Assembly (NCBI GenBank): GCA_019454045.1
Contig: SKCR01026819.1
Span: 21,702-85,701, forward strand
DNA length: 64,000 nt
Direction of reading: 5' to 3'
Source: Zanthoxylum bungeanum
Taxonomy: Eukaryota > Streptophyta > Magnoliopsida > Sapindales > Rutaceae
Below, piece by piece: positions 33,101 to 43,387 of the stretch. Below the pieces are notes generated by a model. That model searched no databases and was not told the origin of the DNA. It saw only the letters and a program-made list of their open reading frames with translations. The translations under genes and the position numbers were made by a program. Each line of letters starts with the position of its first letter. The first letter of the stretch is position 1.

Positions 33101-33783
33101 GGCTTGGAAAAGTGTTGTTTATATAGACAAGAGCTAGGGTTTACATGGATAGGGATTGGTAATATCTAATTAGTGTCACAAAAGGAAAATATATATTTGA
33201 TTTGGGGACAAATTTTGGTGAATTAGGAAGGTTGAATATTTGATTGGCTTGGTTTAGGAATACAATTTGTTAGATTAGGAAGTCAATATTTTTAATTGGT
33301 TATGATTGATTTTAATTAGGCATAATATTTCTTTTTAATTAGTATATGATTATTTTTAGTTATGAAGTTTATATATTTGATTTATCTAAATTAGGCATGA
33401 TTATATTTTATGTTTTATTTAATTGGTAAATGGTTTAATTATTTTATTTAGTTAGTATTTAATTTAATTAGTATTAAATTTAATTTGGGTGTATTTTACA
33501 GGCCATGGGCGTGTGGGCCTAGGTGGGTGTGGGCGTGGGCTTTGTCTTGGTAAGCTAGGTGTTGTGTTGTTTGGTGAGTGGGTTTGGGCCAAGGTTAAAT
33601 GGTTCTGGGTTTTTTAGGCTAAAGGTGCTTTAAAACGGAGGTCCAACGAGCGAGCTAAATAAAAATCTAATGAAATACCGATTCCCTTCCGACGACCGTT
33701 CCCGTAATATCCTTAACTAAAAAGGTTGTGTCTCCAGATGAGACTCATCATAGGGACTCACATGCAAAAATGCAGTGCCTACA
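30195..33783 (-). repeat. 3' LTR of the gag-only element (3589 bp)
   Basis: Pairs with 37786-41396. It holds a subrepeat block (31040-31800), a G/T-rich stretch with agggtt/gtgagg words (32200-33150) and AT-rich sequence. No gene. Confidence 0.92.
31040..31800. repeat. Subrepeats inside the 3.6-kb LTR
   Basis: Five units, about 180 bp apart with one shorter interval of about 120 bp. Each carries GGCGCGGCAAAGCATCGTGG-like, TTTTAACC..AGGGGACCTTT and TAAGCCCATGCGC blocks. The same block is in the other LTR at about 38630-39375. Confidence 0.85.
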
Positions 33784-33797
33784 GTCGCCCCCACTTT
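33784..33797 (-). other. Polypurine tract of the gag-only element
   Basis: Minus strand AAAGTGGGGGCGAC directly abutting the LTR start TGTAGGCAC. It fixes the element orientation. Confidence 0.8.
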
Positions 33798-33990
33798 GAT
33801 GGGACTTGTGTAATGTGTAACAGTGACAATCCTATCAAAGTTATGCAATGCATTTTCACTTACCTGGCTCGCCAGCTGCCACTTGACTTACCATGTGTTG
33901 AGTTGAGTTGATTTGGTCATGAGGTCCTGCGACCCCTGGTTCATTCCCGAACCGTGCTCCATTTTTAGAGCGTCATTTTTGGCATCTTTT

Positions 33991-34275
33991 GTGTGTGTGC
34001 TCCATTTTGGAGCGCCATTTCCGGAATTTGCTGTGTGTGCTCCATTTTGGAACGCCATTTTCGGCCTTTGATGTGTGTGCTCCATTTTGGAATGCCATTT
34101 TCGGCATTTTCTGTATGTGCTCCACTTTGGAACGCCATTTTCGGCCTTTGCTATGTGTGCTCCATTTTGGAACGCCATTTTCGGCATCTGTTGTGGGTGC
34201 TCCATTTTGGAGTGCCATTTTCGGCGTCTGCTATGTGTGCTCCATTTTGGGGCGCCATTTTCGGCATCTGTTGTG
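33991..34275. repeat. 40-bp tandem array (about 7 copies)
   Basis: A strict 40-bp period with core GTGCTCCATTTTGGAACGCC followed by ATTTTCGGC. Because 40 is not a multiple of three, several overlapping open frames arise on both strands; none is a gene. Confidence 0.95.
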
Positions 34276-34559
34276 GTAGCGGTCCATTTCCGAACCGTGT
34301 TGTGCGAGAATGTGGCTCATTTTTGAACCGTTATTTGATGAGATGGTCTTTGCCGCTACAAACCTGCGAACACAAAACAAACATTGCATGTATGTGATAT
34401 GTATGCATGAATGCATGGATATGTATCATATTCCGATGGGTTAGGCCTTCCTTGGTCCATTTCCGAACCTGCTTCATTTTTGGAGTGCCATTTTCGGTGA
34501 AATGTGATAGTAGTCCATTTTCGAACCATGCTCCACTTTCGGAGTGCCATACTCGGCCA

Positions 34560-35005
34560 AACTGATGCTGATGTGGGCTCGCCCTTGGGACTCGTCCCTA
34601 AACTGAAACTGATGTGGGCCTCGGCCTTGGGACTCATCCCCAAAACTGAAACTGATGTGGGCTCAGCCCCTAAACTGATGCTGATACTGATGTGGGCCTC
34701 GGCCCCAAGCTGATACTGATGTGGGCCTCACCCCAAGCTGATACTGATGTGGGCCTCGGCCCTAAACTGATACTGATATGGGCCTCAGCCCCAGACTGAT
34801 ACTGATGTGGGCCTCGTCCCTGGGCTGATATTGATGTGGGCCTCGGCCCTAAAATGATGCTGATGTGGGCCTCGCCCCAAGCTGATACTGATGTGGGCCT
34901 CAGCCCTGGGACTCATCCCCGAACAGTAACTGATGTGGGCCTAAGCCCCTAAACTGATGCTGATAATGTGGGCCTCGCCCCCAAGCTGATACTGATTCAT
35001 TTCTG
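34560..35005. repeat. Degenerate short tandem array (ACTGATGTGGGCCTCGGCCC)
   Basis: About 14 variants of a roughly 30-bp unit, CTGATACTGATGTGGGCCTC plus GGCCCTAAG or similar. The unit contains GGGCC/GGCCC inverted words. Non-coding. Confidence 0.9.
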
Positions 35006-35368
35006 AAACTGACTGTACTCTTGTTGCTTCCGAAGATTCCCCGTGTTCTAAACATCACTGAATTCATAGTACCAAGGTTGAATGCTTTTCTCAAATATAC
35101 TCATGTTGCAGGTTGGAGGGAGAGACTCAGGCAAGTAAACGAAATGAACGTCTTTATTATCATTTAAGAAATGGTTCGAACAGGTAGACCAAATCAATGT
35201 CTATATTAAAAAATGCAGGATCAAATAAACTAGTAGGAACAACTTCATCATTCGCAGCATTGCCTTCTTTCTTGACCTACGGTTCTTCACTGTCATCCCC
35301 TATCTCCATGTAAGAAGCTTGGTGGTTAAGGGTTTGGAGGACAAAAGTTTCGGGCAATCCAGAGTTGA

Positions 35369-36659
35369 TCATGTAGGTGGGTGGTGGAACGGAGAGTGGT
35401 AATTTGGTAGGGGGTTCCAATATGTGTTGGGTTGTTCTTTCTCTGGGTCGGGTATTTTGTGAGCATCGATGAGGTTTTGGATTTCATGCCTAAGACGGGT
35501 GCAGTTGTCAGTTTCATGGCCTCTCCTCTGATGGAAGTGACAATACAAGCTTAGGTCAAGGTTGGGTGGTATAGGATCTGGAAGCGGTTTAGGCTCTAAG
35601 GGTTTTAGAAGTCCTTGTCCCTTCAACTTCTCAAGCACCTTAGATAACGGCTTCCCCAGGTTAGAGAAATGCCGGTTCTTGATGGCAGCAACCTCGGGCA
35701 GTAGTGAGGTATTGGGTTAGTCTCAGAATCCCCCCCAAAAGTTCTTTTATTCTGGCCATAAAACTTTCTGTTTTCAGCCTCCTCTTCTTCAATATCCATA
35801 ACAGTCTCTCTCAACTGTCGGAAATCAGTAATCATGGAGGTCAACCTCCTCAGCTTACCATAAATAAAGGGCTTGGTGCCCTTGATAATCATCTTAATTT
35901 GGTCTTTCTCTGAAGGCCGAGTCTGCATTTTCAAAAGCTGGCTTCTCCAGCGATCCACATACTCTTTGAAACTTTCCTCTGGCTTCTGTTTAGTGTTCTC
36001 CAAATCACGGAGTGACAAGTCAATCTCTAATTCTGTAACATATTGCTTCAAAAAGCATCAGCTAGTTCTCTCCAATCTTCCTTAACCTTCTTCTCAAGGC
36101 CATGATACCAAACCACAGGTGCCCCCTCGAGAGTGACATCCCAAACATCTTTTGGACCTGGCGCTGTGATAGGCCCACTGAACTCATGACTGAGACATAT
36201 TGCTGCAGATGGACACTCGGGTCTCCATTCCCATTAAACTTGGCCATGTCGGGCATTTTTAAACTGAGTTGGCAGCTGTTCTCCGAAGGTCATTTCCTCA
36301 TAATCTAACAACTCTTCATGTTTCCCCTCATTTTACGGGTAACTGTTTCAACCTGATCCCGGAGCTTCTGAAATTCTGCCTGAGACCCAATCACTCTGTC
36401 TGTTGCATACTCTGCATGTCATCATCAAAAGTGGGGATATCATCCCCCAACCCATTCAGAGGCTCTTCGCTCCTCACATTCTCAGATTTCCCCCAGCACG
36501 AGGTACAGCCATATTTTCCATGGCGGTAGTCAAGGCTTGCAACTGTTCGGTAATCTTGGCGAAATCGTTCTCTAACTGATCCATATAGGATACCTCGTTA
36601 CCAGATTCACCCATGCCTGTTACTGTTCTTTTAGTGAGTCTTGTCCATTCTCTAACCAA
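35369..36659 (-). pseudogene. Broken gag of the nested element
   Basis: Four minus-strand pieces in different phases. 36659-36474 is a leader piece with coiled-coil LENDFAKITEQLQAL. 36256-36062 has FNGNGDPSVHLQQYVSVM and part of the gag core. 36051-35623 has LEIDLSLRDLENTKQKPEESFKEYVDRW, the retrotransposon gag domain. 35638-35369 has the zinc-knuckle-like CHFHQRRGHETDNC. The phase changes show at least three frameshifts. The order matches gag of Tat/Ogre elements. No pol motif follows toward the 3' LTR. Confidence 0.85.
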
Positions 36660-36774
36660 ACGGTATCTATGATGTCTTTTTGAGACATAGAAGGTGTTAA
36701 ATGATATATATATGTATGAGGTGCATGAGATGCATGTAACATATATAACATACTAAATCAACTAAAATTTTCAG

Positions 36775-37260
36775 ACAAAATCGGCCCGTTATCATTTTAG
36801 AAGCTTTTGGGCTAACTGTCATAGGAGTGAACTCGTCCCAGTTTAAATGGCCCAACGAGTTCATATCTCATGGCAATGAGCCCAACTAATTCCAAATGGT
36901 AATGTTCCGAACACAAGCACAAAGTGGCCCATCAATCACTTAGAAGCCTTTGGCCCAATCGTCATAAAATACATTCTTGTCCCAGTTTAAATGGCCCAAC
37001 AAGCCCATATCCCATGACAAATGGTCCAAATGGATCCAAACGACGATGTTCCCAACACAACATAAAAGAAAGATAATACAAATATAAAACAATGATTTCT
37101 ACAGAATGGCCCATCAATTTCAGAAGCTTTGGGCCAATGGTCATAAGGTATGAACTCACCCCAGTTAAATGGCCCAGCAAGTTCGCATTTCTGACAATAG
37201 TCCAACTGCATCCAAATGAGGATGGTCCACAAGCACATACTCAAGGAAATAATTGTTACT
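36775..37260. repeat. Diverged repeats in the leader of the gag-only element
   Basis: Three loosely repeated blocks starting near 36781, 36926 and 37105, each with GGCCCATCAAT, AGAAGC..TTTGGGC and CCCAGTTTAAATGGCCCA words. No gene. Confidence 0.7.
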
Positions 37261-37765
37261 TTAACCATACATCCCCGGTCTATGGGTGGGTTCGCAAGAG
37301 TGTAGACAAAGGCTCTCACCAGCGAAGGATGGCCCACAACTAGGTCTCCCCAATCAAGGGTTCGAGCGACCAAGTGAGCGCACCCTTTTTTATACACTAA
37401 GGTACGTGCCAATGAGCTATAGTGTGTGACTGACTGTCAAATGGATTTCCCATTGTAAATTCCCCAGAGAGGGGGTGGAGCGAGGCTCTCTTAAGTACCC
37501 TAGCCTCTTAGGCTCTTATCGCTTGGTGACAGGATAAAACAACGAGTCCTCCAAATTAGTCCATCACAATAGGCTACGGGTAGATAGCTATATAGGTGCC
37601 TTCACAGCTTTTCCTTCTAGAAAGGTAGTGAATGAAGGAAGACACCAAACCATTACCTAGCCTCAAAATGCCTTTGATTAAACCCCCATTTTATCCACTA
37701 TAGACACGGTCAATTAGAACATAAATCCAAACATTACAAGACAATATTTCGGGGCCGATCTCTAT

Positions 37766-37783
37766 CCCCAGTGGAGTCGCCAG
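37766..37783 (-). other. Primer-binding site of the gag-only element
   Basis: Minus strand TGGCGACTCCACTGGGGA, 3 nt inside the 5' LTR (right LTR). This primer word is common in plant Tat/Ogre-type elements. Confidence 0.8.
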
Positions 37784-37785
37784 AC

Positions 37786-40700
37786 TGTGGGACACAGAAT
37801 CTGGGGCGACGCATGTTGTTCTAGGGTCGCGGCCTAGTCGGAGTACGGAGTAGCCACGGGGGACTAAACCGGAGAATAATGGAGTCGCCACCCGGTGTGA
37901 ACCGGGAAAATGAGATTTAAGGCCGCACTCACCCCTCGCAAGGGAAGACCTCAAACCATTGGGTTCGGAATGGTCCCTTACTTATGTCACTTGTAATGAA
38001 AGGATTTGTGTAATAATTTAATCAAGCTTAAGTAACACTTATTCCAAGAGTATCATACTTCTAAATCCATATGCACAAAAATAAAACTTATACCTAAATT
38101 TGCATATATTTCACATCTAAGATTGCATGCTTGAAAGTACATCAAAGTAGCAACGAACATATAACTTCATTGGCATATTGTATTCATGGAAACACAAGCA
38201 CACACTAACCACACAAGCACACATAAAGGAGAATCAAATAATGGCAACATTGATTTCATAGACATATCATAAACACAATAGCCATTACATGTCCATGCAC
38301 AAATAAAAGAGTCAACTAAGTACATAATGCAAAAAGACACTTAAGGATGCAATTAGGTATTAAAGTAAGCATGTTATGACGTGGTGCAAAAGAAGATAAC
38401 TAATATGGACACAAACACACATGTGAGCACTTTTCCAAGTGGTACGTGGAATTGTATCCCAAGTACAGACCGCACTACCGTCCATTCGGAATCGGCTACA
38501 GAATTTATGTCTGGGTTTCCATCTGATATACCACAAGAATAATACTCAAATGCTATCATGACATGGATATATGAATTGTAATACGTTAAGCCAAGACTAA
38601 GGGATAGATGATGCAATCAATATATGAAAGACGCGACAAATATCGTGGTAAAGGTAGCCTTTTAGGCTTTTCTTCCCCAAATGGAGAACCTTTTTAGTCC
38701 AACACAATAAGCCCATGCGCTTTTCATTACAATGCGTACAAAGATAAAGATAACTATATGAAACTTCGTATACCCGATTGAACACATCTTACATTCAACC
38801 GAATATACATCAACCGGCGCGGCAAAGCATCGTGGTAAAGGGTTTTAACCCCTCCAAATAGGGACCTTTAATCCGACTTACTAAGCCAATGCGCTCGATC
38901 CCATCATGCATACAAAGAATAAAGACAATAATATCAAACTTAGTATGCCCGATTGAACATATCTTACATTCAACCGAACACACATCAACCGGCGCGGCAA
39001 AGCATCGTGGTAAAGGATTTTAACCTCTTCAATTAGAGGACCTTTCATCGCACTTACTAAGCCCATGCGCAATTAACACAACGCATATATATAAAAAAAA
39101 AGTGAATACAAAGATATCCAGCGCGGCGAAGCATCGTGGTAAAGGATTTTAACCTCTTCAATTAGAGGACCTTTCATCGCATTTACTAAGCCCATGCGCA
39201 ATTAACACAATACATATAAAAAATAAAGATCATAATATCGGCTTCATATACCTGATTGAACACATCTTACATTCAACCGAATATACATCAATCGGCACGG
39301 TAAAGCATCGTGATAAAAGATTTTAACCCCTCAAAATAGGGGACCTTTAATCCAACTTACTAAGCCCATGCGCTCGATCACATCATGCATAAACAAATAA
39401 CGTGCGGAATTTAAATGACAAATAACAAGTAAATCAAAGCAATATAAAAAAAAGAATGTGTCGTTTACTCAAGCGGTACGTGGAGTTGTATCCCGAGTAC
39501 AGATCATACTACCGTCCATTCAGAATCGGCTATGAAATTTATGTCCGGGTTTCCATCCGATATACCACGATAGTTGACACATCTTTCATTTTATTCCAAG
39601 GCCACAACATACAATATTTCATAATACATGCATATTTATCTACTCAAGGGCCACAACATGCATTTTAACATAATAATCATGCAAACAATACTCAATAAAT
39701 AATCAAAATAAAACATAAAACGAATGTGGAAAATACCCTCAGGTCTAACCTTTCTTGCCGACTTTCGGACTTGCGTTTCACGGAGATCGGAAGGGTAAAG
39801 CTCCTTAACTTCTCCTGTTCACTGGTTTAGCATCTTAGCTCACTTTTTACTATTTTGCTTACTGTTTGGCCTCCGTTTTGCTGCTGTTTCCTCTGTATTT
39901 TCTGCTCACTGTTTTGGTTGTATTTGTTCAATGTTTTGGCGATTTTTGGAGGCTAGGGGCTGCTGTTTTGGAAGGGTTCCAGGGGCAGTTTTTGTTACTT
40001 TTTTGGGTAGTTTTCTGGCTATGTTTGGGACAGTTTTAGACGTACAGGGAGGTGGTTTTTGCTGCAGTTTTCAGGGATAATTGTAAGGGGGCTGAGTGGA
40101 CTGTGAGGCTTTGGTATTTTGGCTGATGCGTGAGGCAGTGAAGGGCAGAGACGTTAAGGGCAGTTACTTACGTGAAGGGCTGAGCGTGTGATGGTCTGCT
40201 CGGTTCGTGGTTGTGCGTATGGTGTAATAAGGCTAAGTGAGTGGAGGGTGTTGGCGATGTGGAAATAGGTTGGAGAAGGCAAGAGAGAGTGAGGGCAAGT
40301 GCCTTATGTGCATGCGTTAAGGTTGTGACCAAGTGGCTGTTTGTGAGGGTAGTGTTAGTGTTGCTACGTGAAGATTGAATTGAGGCTTTGTTGCGTGAAG
40401 GTATGGCTGGTCAGGAGGGGTTGTTTCGTGAGGTTAGGGGCTGGATGAATGCTTTTAGCGTGAATGCATGGTGAGAGAGAGAGGACGTTAGCGTGAGTGG
40501 CTGAGGTTGTTGAATAGGTTTTTGGCTGCTATTTGTTTAGGGTTTGCTTTATTTGTTCAGCTGGTTGAGGGAGAAAGCTGGGATGAGCAGGCCGTGAGTG
40601 TCTTGTAGTTAGGGAGAGAGAGCCCCTAGGGTTTAGTTTGAGTTCTTTTGTTTTGTATATTGGCCGTAAGTGTCTTGTAGTTGGGAGCGGGGGATGGCTT

Positions 40701-41396
40701 TGAAAAGTGTTGTTTATATAGACAAGAGCTAGGGTTTACATGGATAGGGATTGGTAATATCTAATTAGTGTCACAAAAGGAAAATATATATTTGATTGGG
40801 GGACAAATTTTGGTGAATTAGGAAGGTTGAATATTTGATTGGCTTGGTTTAGGAATACAATTTGTTAGATTAGGAAGTCAATATTTTTAATTGGATATGA
40901 TTGATTTTAATTAGGCATAATATTTCTTTTTAATTTAGTATATGATTTTGTTTAGTTAGGAAGTTAATAGATTTGATTTATCTAAATTAGGCATGATTAT
41001 ATTTTATGTTTTATTTAATTGGTAAATGGTTTAATTATTTTATTTAGTTAATATTTAATTTAATTAATATTTAATTTAATTTGGGTGTATTTTAGAGGCC
41101 ATGGGCGTGTGGGCCTAGGTGGGTGTGGGCGTGGGCTTTGTCTTGGTAAGCTAGGTGTTGTGTTGGTTTGGTGAGTGGGTTTGGGCCAAGGTTAAATGGT
41201 TCTGGGTTTTTTAGGCTAAAGGTGCTTTAAAACGGAGGTCCAACGAGCGAGCTTGGAGCTAAACAAGTGAATAAAAATCTAATGAAACACCGATTCCCTT
41301 TCGACGACCGTTTCCCGCAATATCCTTAACTAAAAAGGTAGTGTCTCCAGATGAGACTCATCATAGGGACTCACATGCAAAAATGCAGTGCCTACA
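37786..41396 (-). repeat. 5' LTR of the gag-only element (3611 bp)
   Basis: Partner of 30195-33783; about 22 bp longer through small indels. Confidence 0.92.
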
Positions 41397-42300
41397 GACA
41401 TCCCCATAATGACTCATGTTGAGTCAAATAGAAAGTTGTATTCACTCGTCTCATGCTACAGGTCGAGTGAAATTATTCCTGAACCACCATCTGGTTCAGT
41501 CGACCGGGGACATCCCCATAATGACTCATGTTGAGTCAAATAGAAAGTTGTATTCACTCGTCTCATGCTACAGGTCGAGTGAAATTACTCATGAACCACC
41601 ATCTGGTTCAGTCGACTGGGGACATCCCCATAATGACTCATGTCGAGTCAAATAGAAAGTTGTATTCACTCGTCTCATGCTACAGGTCGAGTGAAATTAT
41701 TCCTGAACCACCATCTGGTTCAGTCGACCGGGGACATCCCCATAATGACTCATGTTGAGTCAAATAGAAAGTTGTATTCACTCGTCTCATGCTACAGGTC
41801 GAGTGAAATTACTCCTGAACCACCATCTGGTTCAGTCGACTGGGGACATCCCCATAATGACTCATGTTGAGTCAAATAGAAAGTTGTATTCACTTGTCTC
41901 ATGCTACAGGTCGAGTGAAATTATTCCTGAACCACCATCTGGTTCAGTCGACCGGGGACATCCCCATAATGACTCATATCGAGTCAAATAGAAAGTTGTA
42001 TTCACTCGTCCCATGCTACGTGTCGAGTGAGATTACTTCTGAACCACCATCTGGTTCAGTCGACCATGATGACTCATGTCGAGTCCAATCAAAAGTTGAA
42101 GTATTCACTTGCCTCGCGCTACAAGTCGAGTGGAGATAATCCTGAACCACCATTTGGTTCAGTCAACCGGGGACATCCCCACGGTGTATCGTGTCGAGTC
42201 AAATAAAGTGTTATGGTAATTCACTCCCTCAATTCGACATGTCGAGTAAGATTGCACCTGAACTACCATTTGGTTCAGTCGACCAGGGACTTCCCCATGA
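41397..42300. repeat. 112-bp tandem array, right part
   Basis: Continues the array from 30194. Near-identical units start about every 112 bp from 41397 to about 42060, then two or three diverged units to about 42300. About 10 or more copies in total with the left part. It sits in the 3' untranslated part of the Tat element. Confidence 0.93.
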
Positions 42301-42753
42301 TGACTTATGTCCAATCAAAATTCATGCCCAATCCATACGACATGCCAACTGTGGAACTTGTATTTCTTCTGTCCGAACGACATGCCGAGTGAGATATCTC
42401 CAAAACCATTGTCTAGTACAGTCCACACAAGACGTTCACCCATAGACTCACGTGGATGGAAAGTTAGAAGATGTGAGTTCCCCCTTACTCAATGCGACAG
42501 GTCGTTCGATGTTGACTCCCAAAAAAGCCTTCGACAGTTTCGATCAAGCCATGGACACCTCCAAGGCTATCGACGAAAATGAAAGAAGACCTGAAATCTT
42601 CCTTCCCCAGACTATATGACGGGACGACATGTGGATTATCTCAAGACCATTGCCAAGATCGGTAAATTAGACATCTGTATCCTGATTCATTCGACATATT
42701 CGAAAATACTCTCCAAGTCAATGACTTACAGACTTGGAGAGTATGGGAGAAAC
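42301..42753. other. 3' untranslated end of the Tat element
   Basis: No gene. It ends in the purine-rich GGAGAGTATGGGAGAAAC, the likely polypurine tract, next to the 3' LTR. Confidence 0.6.
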
Positions 42754-43387
42754 TGTACGGGCCAAATTTTGGCCCATGGGTAAAATCGACATTTAACCCA
42801 AAAACCAACCACCGACTCTGAAGCCCACTAGCAGATTCAGCCTATAAACAGAAAAGCCATATAAGGAAGCCTCATGGGCCCAAACCCGTTAACATAAAGA
42901 GAACCAACGGACACCAGTTACAAGAGTCAAGAGAGAATCCAAATTCATAAACTTCACCATAAAGACGACATTTACAAGATATAGACACGATCATTAGTTA
43001 CCAGACATAAATCACCTGAATTAAACCATCATGAGAGAAGACTCCAACGGCCAGAAGAGGGACCCGCATTAGGGAACCTATAAAATAAGAAGACAAAGCA
43101 ATAGAGAAGGGATCTTCTTCCACGGACTACTCCTATCGTCAAGATACAACTCCAATACACCGCCCTCATGGCAAACAATCTGTGGTTGAGGTACTCCATA
43201 GACCTTAATCCTTTCACCCTGAACTCATTCGTATTTCGGCTAACTTGAGCGTAGGAGTGCCTACGGCTTCCACCACACCGGTGGGCAGTAACTTCCACTT
43301 TCGCTCTACTCTTATTTTATAGGTTTGCTCGTGCCCCTCATACTACAAATTCACGATTGTGGACCTCGATCGAAATCAGCTTCCACA
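42754..43387 (+). repeat. 3' LTR of the Tat element
   Basis: 634 bp, the same length as the 5' LTR, with about 20 scattered substitutions by eye. Confidence 0.93.

Larger units (their letters stand above)
30195..41396 (-). mobile_element. Gag-only Gypsy (Tat/Ogre-like) element with 3.6-kb LTRs, nested
   Basis: LTRs at 30195-33783 and 37786-41396 both run TGTGGGACA...TGCCTACA on the plus strand. Minus-strand orientation is shown by the primer site TGGCGACTCCACTGGGGA just inside the right LTR, the polypurine tract AAAGTGGGGGCGAC next to the left LTR, and a minus-strand gag. The 4.0-kb interior has a broken gag and tandem repeats but no protease, RT or integrase, so it is a large non-autonomous (LARD-like) element. 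TSD GACAT is exact. The LTRs look very similar by eye, suggesting a younger insertion than its Tat host. Confidence 0.92.
20837..43387 (+). mobile_element. Tat-lineage Gypsy retrotransposon (complete, decayed, itself interrupted)
   Basis: Paired 634-bp LTRs (20837-21470 and 42754-43387), TSD ATGAG on both sides (20832-20836 and 43388-43392), a primer site TGGCGCCCACCGTGGGG, gag, protease, RT, two RNase H regions and integrase in Gypsy order. An antisense gene and a 112-bp tandem array lie between pol and the 3' LTR. A second RNase H before integrase and an antisense frame after pol are both known from the Tat group. By eye about 20 substitutions separate the LTRs (around 3 percent). Without the inserted 30195-41396 element it is about 11.3 kb. 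Confidence 0.93.

Noticed and set aside
33991..34275. Possible CRISPR-like array
   Set aside because: Units are contiguous without unique spacers, and the DNA is a plant retroelement.
33888..34397. Frames of 80-134 codons on both strands
   Set aside because: Produced by the 40-bp array, which stays open in several phases; no domain or start context.
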